Position numbers and translations under genes: made by a program. Positions 52,987 through 61,855 of a stretch of 64,000 nt of DNA are shown in pieces; within the stretch, counting starts at the first letter, position 1, and every line of letters starts with the position of its first letter. The notes under the pieces were generated by a model. The model saw nothing but the letters and a program-made list of their open reading frames with translations. It did not search any database and was not told where the DNA came from. The DNA is from Streptomyces albipurpureus (lineage in GTDB: Bacteria; Actinomycetota; Actinomycetes; Streptomycetales; Streptomycetaceae). The stretch lies in contig NZ_JAMQAW010000010.1 of NCBI RefSeq assembly GCF_023701525.1, positions 345,487 to 409,486 of the forward strand. Reading direction: 5' to 3'.

Positions 52987-53327
52987 GCCCATTCAACCTG
53001 AGCCCATTCAACCTGAGCCCATTCACCCTGAGCCGGCTCGCTCCGAAGACTGCTCGCTCTGAAAACTGCTCGCTCCGAAGGCTGCTCGCCGGCCCGTGCA
53101 CAGGGCCGGCTCGGCAGCCGGATGCCAGCGTCCCGAGCCCTCACCACAGCTTCGAGCGACAGCTTCGAGCCACTGGGAGGTCCGAGCCCCAGAGAGAACC
53201 CGGGCTCCGGGCTCCGGGCTCCGGGCTCCGGGCTCCGGGCTCCGGGCTCCGGGCTCCGGGCTCCGGGCTCCGGGCTCCGGGCTCCGGGCTCCGGGCTCCG
53301 GGCTCCGGGCTCCGGGCTCCGGGCTCC
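52983..53327 (+). repeat. Tandem arrays: 15-bp x3 and GGGCTCC heptamer x18
   Basis: Three copies of CTGAGCCCATTCAAC begin at 52983 and overlap the dprE2 stop codon. From about 53201 to 53327 a 7-bp unit (GGGCTCC) is repeated about 18 times without interruption. Between them is a GCTCGCTC-rich stretch. No gene is supported in the 357-base gap. Confidence 0.95.
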
Positions 53328-53343
53328 GGCGAGGTCTACAGGT

Positions 53344-53934
53344 CTACGAGGTGAAGGGTGCCCTCGCCGGCTCATCGACGGGGGAACCCTGTGCGGGTAC
53401 GGAGCCGATGCCGCCCCCGAACGCGTACTCGTGCAGCTTGCGCCAGACCCCGTCCGCGCCCTGCTCGTACAGCGCGAAGGAGGCGCATGTCCAGGCCGCC
53501 TCGAACTCCGCCAACTCCGCATAGGCACGGTCCATCGCCTCTTCGGAGATGCCGTGCGCCACGGTCACATGAGGGTGGTAGGAGAACTGCAGCTCGCGCA
53601 CCAGCGGGCCGGATTCATCCCGTACCCGCTTCTGGAGCCAGGAGCAGGCAGCAGCGCCTTCGACAACCTGAACGAAGACGACGGGCGAGAGCGGGCGGAA
53701 CGTCCCCGTGCCGCACAGCCGCATCGGGAACGGCCGACCTGCGCGGGCCACCTCGGTGAGATGGGCCTCGATCGCGGGCAGCAGCGCGGGATCGGCCTCC
53801 GTAGGAGGTAGCAGGGTGATGTGCGTGGGAATGCCATGCGCGGCAGGGTCCCCGAAGCCCGCACGCCGCTCTTGGAGCAGGCTGCCATAGGGCTCCGGGA
53901 CCGCGATCGAAACGCCGAGCGTTACGGTCCCCAC
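53344..53934 (-). CDS. 2H phosphoesterase (2'-5' RNA ligase-like)
   Basis: The 196-residue protein belongs to the LigT/2H family with two catalytic HxT motifs: HITLL at about residue 49 and HVTVAHG at about 124. Such proteins act on cyclic phosphates or 2'-5' linked nucleotides. A Gly/Pro-rich tail ends the protein. The GTG at 53934 is six bases after GAGGAG and matches the homologous start; the frame stays open much further upstream. A heptamer repeat array lies directly behind it. Confidence 0.88.
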   Translation of the reverse strand: MGTVTLGVSIAVPEPYGSLLQERRAGFGDPAAHGIPTHITLLPPTEADPALLPAIEAHLTEVARAGRPFPMRLCGTGTFRPLSPVVFVQVVEGAAACSWLQKRVRDESGPLVRELQFSYHPHVTVAHGISEEAMDRAYAELAEFEAAWTCASFALYEQGADGVWRKLHEYAFGGGIGSVPAQGSPVDEPARAPFTS

Positions 53935-54372
53935 GTCGTTCTCCTCATCGTCTCGAACGGGCTGTGTGTCCATCCGTACGTCTGCTGTCGACGGATGTGG
54001 TGCAGCCGCCAGTGTGGCGGCTGCACCGTGCATGTGACCAGAGGCGTTGGACACACCCGGCGGGGCCGGGCTGGCTCCACAGATGTCCCGTGCCTGGTCA
54101 GGACTGCTTTGAGCGGCTGCAATACCGTTCGGGTGCGGTAGGCCACCGGTCGGTTGCCGATCCGCCCTTGGCCTCACCCGAGCTCGTTCCCCGAGCCGGC
54201 CTTCCTGCCGTTCCGGTACCGGGGACCGTGCCGGCCTCAGGCCGATTCCGGCCTTCCGGATCAGCGTTGACTCCACAGTCCGTACCTGCGCCGGGCTGGA
54301 GGGGAACGGAGTCGCTACGGATTCCGGCGTACCGATTCGGGTCCTTGCGGGCCCGGTTCCGCTTACTGCTTC
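53935..54372. other. Intergenic region with strong hairpin
   Basis: No gene is supported between trpS and the 2H phosphoesterase gene. A perfect 13-bp stem with a 3-base loop lies at 53999-54027. The remainder has no clear motif. Confidence 0.4.
53999..54027. terminator. Tight 13-bp hairpin
   Basis: GGTGCAGCCGCCA and its exact complement flank GTG. It lies about 345 bases downstream of trpS and 65 bases upstream of the 2H gene; it may be a terminator of trpS or an operator. Confidence 0.55.
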
Positions 54373-55395
54373 CTAGTGCTTCGCGGGCAGGAATCCCACT
54401 CTGTCGTAGGCCGCCGCCAGGGTCTCGGCGGCTACGGCACGCGCCTTCTCCGCGCCCTTGGCCAGAACCGAGTCCAAGGTCTCGGGATCATCCAAATACT
54501 CTTGCGTACGAGTCCGGAACGGCGTGACGAACTCCACCATCACATCCGCGAGGTCGGTCTTCAGTGCGCCGTACATCTTGCCCTCGTACTCCTTCTCCAA
54601 CTCGGCGACCGTCGCGCCGGTGAGAGTGGAGTAGATGGTCAGCAGATTGCTGATGCCGGGCTTCTCGACCGGGTCGAAACGGATCACGGTGTCGGTGTCG
54701 GTCACCGCGCTCTTGATCTTCTTCGCGGTCACCCTGGGCTCGTCGAGCAGATTGACCAGGCCCTTGGGCGTGGAAGCCGACTTGCTCATCTTGATCGTCG
54801 GGTCCTGGAGGTCATAGATCTTCGCGACCTCCTTGACGATGTGCGGCGCCGGGATCGTGAACGTCTCGCCGAAGCGGGTGTTGAAGCGCTCGGCGAGGTC
54901 CCGGGTCAGCTCGATGTGCTGGCGCTGGTCCTCACCGACCGGCACGGCGTCCGCCTGGTACAGCAGGATGTCCGCGACCTGGAGCACCGGGTAGGTGAAG
55001 AGACCAACGGTGGCCCGGTCAGCACCCTGCTTCGCGGACTTGTCCTTGAACTGCGTCATCCGAGATGCCTCGCCGAAACCGGTGAGGCAGTTCATCACCC
55101 AGCCGAGCTGAGCGTGCTCGGGCACATGGCTCTGGATGAAGAGAGTGCAGCGCTCGGGGTCGAGCCCGGCCGCGAGCAGCTGAGCGGCGGCGAGCCGGGT
55201 ATTGGCCCGCAGCTCGGCCGGGTCCTGCGGCACGGTGATCGCGTGCAGGTCAACGACCATGTAGAACGCGTCATGGGTCTCTTGCAGCGCTACGTACTGG
55301 CGGATCGCTCCCAGGTAATTACCGAGGTGGAACGAGCCGGCAGTGGGCTGGATGCCGGAGAGAGCGCGGGGTCGGAGTGCGGCCATGTCGCTCAT
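54373..55395 (-). CDS. trpS: Tryptophanyl-tRNA synthetase
   Basis: The 340-residue class I synthetase charges tRNA-Trp. The ATP-site motifs are SFHLGNYLGA (HIGH equivalent) and KMSKS. The length and MVVDLHAITVP, VGEDQRQHIEL segments are typical. The start is ATG 55395 or 55386; the first adds only MSD. The frame remains open into the promoter of the divergent sigma gene. Streptomycetes often have two TrpRS forms, so this may be one of a pair. Confidence 0.95.
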   Translation of the reverse strand: MSDMAALRPRALSGIQPTAGSFHLGNYLGAIRQYVALQETHDAFYMVVDLHAITVPQDPAELRANTRLAAAQLLAAGLDPERCTLFIQSHVPEHAQLGWVMNCLTGFGEASRMTQFKDKSAKQGADRATVGLFTYPVLQVADILLYQADAVPVGEDQRQHIELTRDLAERFNTRFGETFTIPAPHIVKEVAKIYDLQDPTIKMSKSASTPKGLVNLLDEPRVTAKKIKSAVTDTDTVIRFDPVEKPGISNLLTIYSTLTGATVAELEKEYEGKMYGALKTDLADVMVEFVTPFRTRTQEYLDDPETLDSVLAKGAEKARAVAAETLAAAYDRVGFLPAKH

Positions 55396-55459
55396 TCTCT
55401 CAGGTGTGGAACCGATCTCCGGCCGGCGGTGTATCAAAGGCGTGAGCACGCGGGAGGGG

Positions 55460-56035
55460 ATGCTGGAGGGAGGCCGCGGCGTCGTAGACGAGAGCGCGGT
55501 GATCGCTCGGGTGCGCGCCGGAGAGCCGGAGGCGTACGCGGAGCTGGTGCGTGCCCATACACAGGTCGCGCTCAGGGCCGCGGTGGCCTTCGGAGCGGGC
55601 GCGGACGCCGAGGATGTGGTGCAGACGTCATTCCTCAAGGCATACCAATCGCTCGACCGTTTCCGGGAAGGCGCGTCGTTCCGTCCCTGGCTGCTACAGA
55701 TCGTGGTCAATGAGACGAGGAACACAGTCCGCTCGGCGGTGCGGCTGCGGGCGCTCGCTGGACGGGAGGCGCTGTTCCTCGGCTCCGAACCACGGATACC
55801 GGAATCGGTGGACCCGGCAGTGGCCGCCGTCGCGGACGAGCGGCGTGCTCAGTTGCTGGCCGCGTTGGAGGAGCTGAGCGAGGAGCAGCGCCGGGTGGTG
55901 GCGTACCGCTATCTGCTGGAGATGGATGAAGCGGAGACCGCGGAGGCGCTGGGGGTGGCTCGGGGGACGGTGAAGTCCCGGCTGAACCGAGGGTTGACCA
56001 AGCTGGGACGGCTCATAGGGGGGGAAGGGAGGTGA
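55460..56035 (+). CDS. ECF RNA polymerase sigma factor (SigE-like group)
   Basis: The 191-residue protein has region 2 (AEDVVQTSFLKAYQSLDRF, FRPWLLQIVVNETRN) and region 4 (LSEEQRRVVAYRYLLEMDEA, GVARGTVKSRLNRGLTKL). It directs RNA polymerase to an envelope- or stress-related regulon. The ATG at 55460 is preceded closely by GGAGGGG; GTG 55442 is an alternative. The next gene begins right after it and encodes the probable anti-sigma factor. Confidence 0.9.
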   Translation: MLEGGRGVVDESAVIARVRAGEPEAYAELVRAHTQVALRAAVAFGAGADAEDVVQTSFLKAYQSLDRFREGASFRPWLLQIVVNETRNTVRSAVRLRALAGREALFLGSEPRIPESVDPAVAAVADERRAQLLAALEELSEEQRRVVAYRYLLEMDEAETAEALGVARGTVKSRLNRGLTKLGRLIGGEGR

Positions 56036-56040
56036 GGAAC

Positions 56041-57321
56041 ATGGCTGAGGACCGCGGAGCTGAGCCTCCGAGCGGGGAGCAGCAGCTTTCGCCGGAGGAG
56101 CAACAGGCCCTCTCGCTGGAGCAGCAGGCATTGGCCGAGGAGTTGCGGGCACTGGGCCGGAATATCCGGATACCAGATGTGGACGGCGAGACGATGGCCG
56201 AGCGGGTGCTGGCACAGCTCCTCGCCGAGACTTCGCCCTCACCCCTGTCACCGGCTTCCATCCCCTCCCCTTCTCCTCCAGCTACGCCTTCTCCTCCAGC
56301 TACGCCCTCGTCTTCGCCTCTTTCACCGCCCGTATCACCCTCATCAAGCTCATCATCCGCTTCGGTATCTTTGCCGCCTCTGCCGTCTCTGCCACCTTTG
56401 CCGCCTCTGCCGTCTCTGCCGTCTCTGCCGTCTCTGCCGTCTCTGCCAGCTCCGACTTCTCTGCCATCGGATTCCTTCTCGCCCTCGGCCGCACGTGCTA
56501 CCGCGGGGCAGCTTCGACAGACGGGACAGACGGGACAGGCAGGACAGGCAGCGCAAACGGGGCGGATCAAGCGGCTACGGCACTGGATGGATGAGCGGTG
56601 GCGGTCACTGACGGTCCTCTTCTCCGGGGTGCTGGTGGTGCTGGTGCTTACGCCTCCGGTGCGGGCGGCGGTGGCGGACTGGTTTGGCTTCGCTGGGGTC
56701 CGGGTGACATATGAGCCTTCGATGACACCGCGTCCTGGCGTGCATCCACCTATGTGCGCGGCCCCGATGCCCTTGGCTGAGGCGGAGCGCCGCGCCGGCT
56801 TCCGGGCCCGGGTGCCCACGGCACTCGGGCACCCGGACGCCGTCTCCCTGACGGCAGGACCTGGTGGACGCTCCGTGGTGAGCCTGTGTTGGAGCGAGCG
56901 GGGGCAAACGGTACGGCTGGATGAGTTCCGGGCCTCGCTTGACCTTGGCTTCGCCAAGCAGACCGGGGTCATGCCGGAATGGGTGACGCTAAGACCCGGC
57001 AGCGACGACGGCAGAGGTGGTGGCGAGGACAGCGGTGGTGGCGGCAGAGGTGGTGGTGGCAGCGACGCCCTGTGGTTCAAGACACCGCATGCGCTACGGC
57101 TGCCGCTGACCGATGCCCAGGGCAGCTGGACACCTGAGGAGCGGACCGCGGGCCCGACATTGCTCTGGTCCTTGGACGGCCAGGGGACAACGCTGCGTCT
57201 GGAGGGAGTGGCCTCACTTTCGCGTGCCGTGGAGATCGCGGAATCAACGCTGGCCGAAGTGGCCGAAACCGATGCCTCAGAAGGGGGAACCCGAGGGGGG
57301 CGAGCGGTGTACCAGAGGTGA
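56041..57321 (+). CDS. Probable anti-sigma factor with long Pro/Ser linker
   Basis: The 426-residue protein has a Gln/Glu-rich N-terminus, then a Pro/Ser/Leu linker in which LPSLPSLP-type repeats are encoded by 9-base CTGCCGTCT repeats (about 56371-56450). One membrane span follows near residue 200 (VLFSGVLVVLVLTPPV), and the C-terminus is an external domain with two Gly/Asp-rich insertions. It follows its sigma gene immediately, so an anti-sigma role is inferred; no zinc-binding motif is seen. The ATG at 56041 fits AGGTGA better than the overlapping GTG at 56032. Confidence 0.75.
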   Translation: MAEDRGAEPPSGEQQLSPEEQQALSLEQQALAEELRALGRNIRIPDVDGETMAERVLAQLLAETSPSPLSPASIPSPSPPATPSPPATPSSSPLSPPVSPSSSSSSASVSLPPLPSLPPLPPLPSLPSLPSLPSLPAPTSLPSDSFSPSAARATAGQLRQTGQTGQAGQAAQTGRIKRLRHWMDERWRSLTVLFSGVLVVLVLTPPVRAAVADWFGFAGVRVTYEPSMTPRPGVHPPMCAAPMPLAEAERRAGFRARVPTALGHPDAVSLTAGPGGRSVVSLCWSERGQTVRLDEFRASLDLGFAKQTGVMPEWVTLRPGSDDGRGGGEDSGGGGRGGGGSDALWFKTPHALRLPLTDAQGSWTPEERTAGPTLLWSLDGQGTTLRLEGVASLSRAVEIAESTLAEVAETDASEGGTRGGRAVYQR

Positions 57322-57364
57322 CGCTGCGCGGAGGGACCGTGCGGGGACATCCGCTGGGGGAAGT

Positions 57365-58153
57365 ATGCGACTGCTGCGACAAGTTGCCGCGCTGGTGACA
57401 GTGCTGGCGATGAGCTGGTTCTTCGCGCCAAGCGCAGTGGCGGGAGGGCCGACTAGCGCTCTGCTGACCACACCTGATTCAGGGCGGGCCGCGGCGCTCC
57501 ATATCTCTGACGCGAGGTATCAGACGCTGCTCGGATTGCTCGGCGAAGGACAGAGTGGTCAGCCGGACCCGCCGGGGCAGCTGAAGAAGGAGTCGACGGG
57601 AGCCGGTCTGGTCAACGTGTCGTGGCTGGTCCATGACATCAAGGCTTGGCGGACGGACCAGATCTATCCGAGCGAGCGGTTCGATGTCATCTGGACCTAC
57701 TCGGCGTTGTCGGAGACTGATGTGGCTCCGGTGCAGGGTGTTTGGCGCAGGGTGCAGGAGCCCAAGAAGTTGTCCGGACTGCTGCAGGAGTTGGGATTGC
57801 TGGCCGGGAAGCGCGGCATTTCGGAAACCACCCCACTTCGACCAGGTCTGGCCCGAGCCACCCCGAGCGAGAACTCCGCGAACCAGGGCTCGGCAAGCAA
57901 GGGTTCAGCGGACCGGGATTCAGCGGGCAGTACGGCCTACGACACGGGGAAGGGTTCCCCCAGGGCCATGGAGCCCCTGAGGGAGTCGTCCTCCTCGGAT
58001 GCCTTGGACGGCTGGTGGTGGGTGATACCGGGCCTGGCACTTGGTGCGGTGCTGGCCCTGCTGGTACGGCCGATGGTGTCCCGGCGTCTTCCCCCACCGC
58101 TCTGGCGAAAAGGCGGAGAGAGCGGGCCTCGCCAACAGCTTTTGGACGGCTGA
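57365..58153 (+). CDS. Hypothetical membrane-anchored exported protein
   Basis: The 262-residue protein has a signal peptide (ALVTVLAMSWFFAPSAVA), an exported domain of about 120 residues with SWLVHDIKAWRTDQIYPSE and IWTYSALSE, a Ser/Ala-rich linker, and a C-terminal span (WWVIPGLALGAVLALLV) with basic tail, so both ends are at the membrane. No domain was recognised. It follows the sigma/anti-sigma pair by 43 bases and is probably co-transcribed and part of the same response. Confidence 0.8.
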   Translation: MRLLRQVAALVTVLAMSWFFAPSAVAGGPTSALLTTPDSGRAAALHISDARYQTLLGLLGEGQSGQPDPPGQLKKESTGAGLVNVSWLVHDIKAWRTDQIYPSERFDVIWTYSALSETDVAPVQGVWRRVQEPKKLSGLLQELGLLAGKRGISETTPLRPGLARATPSENSANQGSASKGSADRDSAGSTAYDTGKGSPRAMEPLRESSSSDALDGWWWVIPGLALGAVLALLVRPMVSRRLPPPLWRKGGESGPRQQLLDG

Positions 58154-58230
58154 GGGCCAACCCTCCAGTGGGAAAGAGGGCTGGTCGGAGCTGCCACGGG
58201 GTGGCTCAGTAACCCGCCGCCCGTTCGGTG

Positions 58231-58260
58231 GGCCGGGGCGCTACGGGGGGCGCCCCGGCC
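58231..58260. terminator. Terminator between convergent genes
   Basis: A perfect 11-bp stem (GGCCGGGGCGC) with an 8-base loop lies 77 bases after the membrane protein gene. The rest of the 321-base gap is repetitive, ending in GGCCGTCAA x3 at 58441-58467. Confidence 0.75.
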
Positions 58261-58474
58261 ACACCAGAAGAGGGACCTACTGGTTCAGCCCGTAGGCCAG
58301 AACCGAGTCAACATCCCAGCATCGCCCGTCTCTGCTGACCTCTCCTCTGCCTCACGTGTCCTCTGCCTCACGTGCAGGCCCTAGCCAGCCGGGCCCCTGA
58401 CAGCCAGCAGAAACCAACTACTCCCCTACGGACCGGTCAAGGCCGTCAAGGCCGTCAAGGCCGTCAAGCAAGGG

Positions 58475-59742
58475 CTATCCGGTCAGGCCTGGGGCCGGGT
58501 AAGAGGACATCAGCTCGGCCACCTCGGCGCGGATGGAGCTGAGCGCGGCCTCGTCGCCCAAGCCGGCCGCGGTCACGCCTCGGTCGATCCAGTCGGCGAC
58601 AGCGGTCATATGTTCTGTCCCCAGGCCGCGCGAGGTGAGAGAAGGGGTGCCGATGCGGATACCTGAGGGGTCGAAGGGCTTCCTCGGGTCATAGGGGACG
58701 GTGTTGTAGTTCACAACGATCCCGGCCCGGTCGAGAGCCTTGGCGGCGATCTTGCCGGGGACATCCTTGGGGGTGAGGTCCATCAGGATCAGATGGTTGT
58801 CCGTGCCGCCGGAGACCAGGTCAAAACCGCGGGCCAGGAGCTCTTCGGCCAGTGCCTGGGCGTTGGCGACAACGGAGTGGGCGTAGCTGCTGAAGGACGG
58901 CTGCCCCGCCTCATGGAGGGCGACGGCGATTGCCGCGGTGGTCTGGTTGTGAGGGCCACCCTGTAGTCCGGGGAAGACGGCCTTGTCGATCGCCTTGGCA
59001 TGCTCTTCACGGGACATCAGCATCGCCCCGCGCGGGCCCGCAGGGTCTTGTGCGTGGTGGTGGAGATGACATCCGCGTGCGGCACGGGTGAGGGATGGGC
59101 TCCACCAGCGATCAGACCGGCGATATGGGCGATGTCGGCGACCAGAACAGCACCGGACTCCTGGGCGATCTCCGCGAAGGCGGCGAAGTCGATGGTTCGA
59201 GGAAGGGCGGTACCACCACAGAAGATGATCTTCGGGCGTTCCTTGAGGGCTAGCTCACGGACCTCGTCGAAGTCGATCAGCCCGGTGTCCTGGCGCACGC
59301 CGTACTGCACACCCCGGAACCAGCGGCCGGTCGCCGAGACACCCCAGCCATGGGTGAGATGGCCGCCCATCGGTAGTGCCATGCCCATGACGGTGTCGCC
59401 GGGTTCGGCGAAGGCGAGATAGACGGCGAGGTTGGCCGGGGAGCCGGAGTAGGGCTGCACGTTGGCGTGCTCGACCCCGAACAAACCCTTGGCACGAGTG
59501 ATGGCGAGCCGCTCCACCTGGTCGATGTTCTGCTGGCCCTCGTAGTAGCGGCGACCGGCGTAACCCTCGCTGTACTTGTTCTGAAGCACCGTGCCGGAGG
59601 CCTCCAGAACAGCGGCGGAGACATAGTTCTCGCTGGGGATAAGCCTGAGGGTGGTGGCCTGAAGCTGTTCCTCAGCTCCGATGAGAGCAGCCAGTTCCGG
59701 ATCGGCGGCTGAGAGGGCCGGATGGGGAAGGGGCAGAGTCAT
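58475..59742 (-). pseudogene. glyA: Serine hydroxymethyltransferase, broken by one-base frameshift
   Basis: The gene would encode a full-length enzyme that converts serine and tetrahydrofolate to glycine and methylene-THF. The ATG at 59742 is six bases after GGAGG. The first frame runs through the PLP Lys (STTTHKTLR) to 59017; the remaining half continues in another frame to 58475. A single missing base in the C run at 59037-59039 explains the shift: adding one restores LRGPRGAM. The rest is intact, so this is either a recent pseudogene or a sequencing error. Confidence 0.9.
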
Positions 59743-59770
59743 AGGTGTCCTCCGGGTCATCGCTTCGACG

Positions 59771-59870
59771 GTCCCGGGTACCCAGGCGGGCGGCACCTCG
59801 TTTCACTGCTGCGCACATGGTTCCCTCGGGGTTAGCTCCCCGTACGCCAGTCGCCATGTGTGTGCACAAC
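59771..59870 (-). promoter_or_regulatory. ZTP (pfl) riboswitch upstream of glyA
   Basis: The minus strand carries the three signature parts in order. These are GGCGACTGGCG (59855-59845), GGGAACCATG (59825-59816) and CCGCCTGGG (about 59789-59781), with a CACACATGG/CCATGTGCG pairing that can form the outer stem. These match the class that senses ZTP/ZMP, and glyA is a classical target. The switch lies 30-130 bases before the glyA start. Confidence 0.8.
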
Positions 59871-60065
59871 TCTAGCGCCCACGCGTTTCTGCGCACCGAG
59901 TACCCGCGGGGCCCGCAACCTGAGGGCGATGTGTGCAGCAAGGTTTCTTCAGCCACTCTACGAGCGACGATAGAAACAGAGGCATCACCCTGCCTCAGCC
60001 GGAAGCTTTGTCTTTACCCGACATGCCTCCGCGTGAGCCACCTGAACTACGCGATCGGAGATCCC

Positions 60066-61271
60066 GTGTCTGTATCTGAGAGCGCCATTGCCGCCGCCGA
60101 GGCACACAGCGCGCACAACTACCACCCGCTTCCTGTTGTCGTCGCCTCAGCGGAGGGTGCGTGGATGACCGATGTCGAGGGGCGTCGCTATCTCGACATG
60201 CTCGCCGGGTACTCGGCGCTCAATTTCGGCCATGGGAACCGTCGATTGATCGATGCCGCCAAGACGCAGCTGGAGCGGGTCACCCTCACCTCACGGGCTT
60301 TCTACCACGACCGATTCGCCGACTTTTGCGAACAGCTCGCCGAGCTGTGCGGTATGGAGTCGGTGCTACCGATGAACACCGGCGCAGAGGCGGTGGAGAC
60401 GGCCGTGAAGACCGCCCGTAAGTGGGGATACCGGGTGAAGGGCGTCGTCGACAACATGGCGAAGATCGTCGTCGCGTCGAACAACTTCCACGGCCGTACC
60501 ACCACGGTGATCAGCTTCTCAACGGACCCGGATGCCCGCGCGGACTTCGGCCCCTACACCCCCGGGTTCGAGATCGTGCCGTATGGGGACCTCACGGCGA
60601 TGGAGGCGGCCCTCACGGAGAACACCGTGGCGGTACTGCTGGAGCCGATCCAGGGTGAGGCAGGGGTGCTGGTGCCCCCGCCCGGATATCTGGCGGGCGT
60701 CCGTCGGCTCACCCAGGAACGGAATGTGCTCTTCATCGCGGACGAGATCCAGTCGGGCCTGGGCCGCACCGGCCGGACCTTCGCCCTGGAGCACGAGGGC
60801 GTGGTGCCCGACATGTATGTGCTGGGCAAGGCGCTGGGAGGCGGGGTCGTGCCGGTGTCCGCGGTGGTCTCCTCCCAGGAGGTGCTGGGTGTGTACCGGC
60901 CCGGGGAGCACGGCTCGACCTTCGGCGGCAACCCACTGGCGTGCGCGGTGGCGCTGGAGGTCATCGCGATGTTGCGCACCGGCGAGTACCAGCAGCGTGC
61001 CACGGAGTTGGGCGAGCATCTGCACCATGAGTTGGGACTGCTCACGGGCACCGGGGTGGTGGAAGCGGTACGTGGCCGAGGGCTCTGGGCAGGTGTGGAC
61101 ATCGCACCCCGACACGGCACCGGCCGGGAGATCTCCGAGAAGCTCATGGACCGGGGCGTGCTGGTCAAGGACACCCATGGTTCGACGATCCGTATCGCCC
61201 CACCACTGGTGATCAGCAAGGAGGACTTGGACTGGGGACTGGACCAGTTGCGAGCGGTCCTCACAGACTGA
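60066..61271 (+). CDS. rocD: Ornithine aminotransferase
   Basis: This 401-residue PLP enzyme transfers the delta-amino group of ornithine to 2-oxoglutarate, giving glutamate semialdehyde, in arginine and ornithine breakdown. The class III features are visible: NTGAEAVETAVKTARKWGY, FHGRTTTVIS, ADEIQSGLGRTG and the PLP Lys in VLGKALGGG. The GTG at 60066 has GGAGA seven bases upstream; the frame is open for over 100 codons further but without homology. It is divergent from glyA and ends at a hairpin. Confidence 0.94.
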   Translation: MSVSESAIAAAEAHSAHNYHPLPVVVASAEGAWMTDVEGRRYLDMLAGYSALNFGHGNRRLIDAAKTQLERVTLTSRAFYHDRFADFCEQLAELCGMESVLPMNTGAEAVETAVKTARKWGYRVKGVVDNMAKIVVASNNFHGRTTTVISFSTDPDARADFGPYTPGFEIVPYGDLTAMEAALTENTVAVLLEPIQGEAGVLVPPPGYLAGVRRLTQERNVLFIADEIQSGLGRTGRTFALEHEGVVPDMYVLGKALGGGVVPVSAVVSSQEVLGVYRPGEHGSTFGGNPLACAVALEVIAMLRTGEYQQRATELGEHLHHELGLLTGTGVVEAVRGRGLWAGVDIAPRHGTGREISEKLMDRGVLVKDTHGSTIRIAPPLVISKEDLDWGLDQLRAVLTD

Positions 61272-61301
61272 GACAGCGCGCCCCAACCGGGGCCGGATGA
61301 C

Positions 61302-61341
61302 GGCCTGGCCCTGACCGTTCAATTCCACCTCAGGCCAGGCC
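61302..61341 (+). terminator. Terminator after rocD
   Basis: GGCCTGGCCCTGA pairs with TCAGGCCAGGCC, with one bulge and a loop of about 16 bases. Confidence 0.7.
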
Positions 61342-61390
61342 ACTCCAGCTTCACCAACCCCAGCCCTCCCTAGCCCCAGTTCAAGGCCTA

Positions 61391-61459
61391 CCAACCCCAA
61401 CCCCAACCCCAACCCCCGCACCCGCACCCGCACCCGCACCCGCACCCGCACCCGCACCC
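61391..61459 (+). repeat. Hexamer arrays (CCAACC x4, GCACCC x7)
   Basis: Four CCAACC units at 61391-61414 are followed by seven perfect GCACCC units at 61418-61459. The surrounding 584-base gap between rocD and the deacetylase holds no gene that I can support. Confidence 0.95.
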
Positions 61460-61818
61460 GCAAGGCTCACACCCCGCCCCAACGTCACCCCCGTAAACGA
61501 AACCCACCCCTGACTCCCGACCCCCGCCACAGCCGCTTGCCCCTCCTCGCGCAGCTGGCGCAACTGGCGGCCATCGAACCCCTACCGAGCCTGGGTCGCG
61601 GTCGCCTACCGCTGGAGGCCAGGTTCCCGGGCGGGGCTCCGTACAACCACAGACAGGGCTCGCGTATCGCTAGAGGCGTGGCGCCCACACTCAGCTAGAG
61701 GGGCTCGTGTTCCGCAAGAGTCAGTTGAGGCGCCCGGAAGGGGTCCGCTCCAACAGTCCACGGGATCCGCCCTAGCAGCCCCGCGGACGCCCCGGTAGAT
61801 GAGTTGGACCCAAGGGCA

Positions 61819-61848
61819 TTGACACAAGAACTGGTCTGGACCAATGAT
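61819..61848 (+). promoter_or_regulatory. Promoter with DasR-like operator
   Basis: A perfect TTGACA -35 box lies at 61819-61824, and 18 bases later AATGAT (61843-61848) can serve as -10. ACTGGTCTGGACCAAT at 61830-61845 fills the space and matches the DasR-responsive element of streptomycetes (ACTGGTCTAGACCAGT-like) at 13-14 of 16 positions. The predicted start of transcription coincides with the ATG at 61856. Confidence 0.75.
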
Positions 61849-61855
61849 GCGGGCC

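Noticed and set aside
54376..55713. 445-codon plus-strand open frame
   Set aside because: It is the antisense shadow of trpS.
58475..59742. Two separate genes in place of glyA
   Set aside because: The two open frames together give a collinear full-length enzyme and meet exactly at a homopolymer, with no start signal for the second half.
61844..61846. ATG at 61844 as deacetylase start
   Set aside because: It lies within the operator and the predicted -10 box, and the later ATG at 61856 fits the promoter spacing and signal peptide better.
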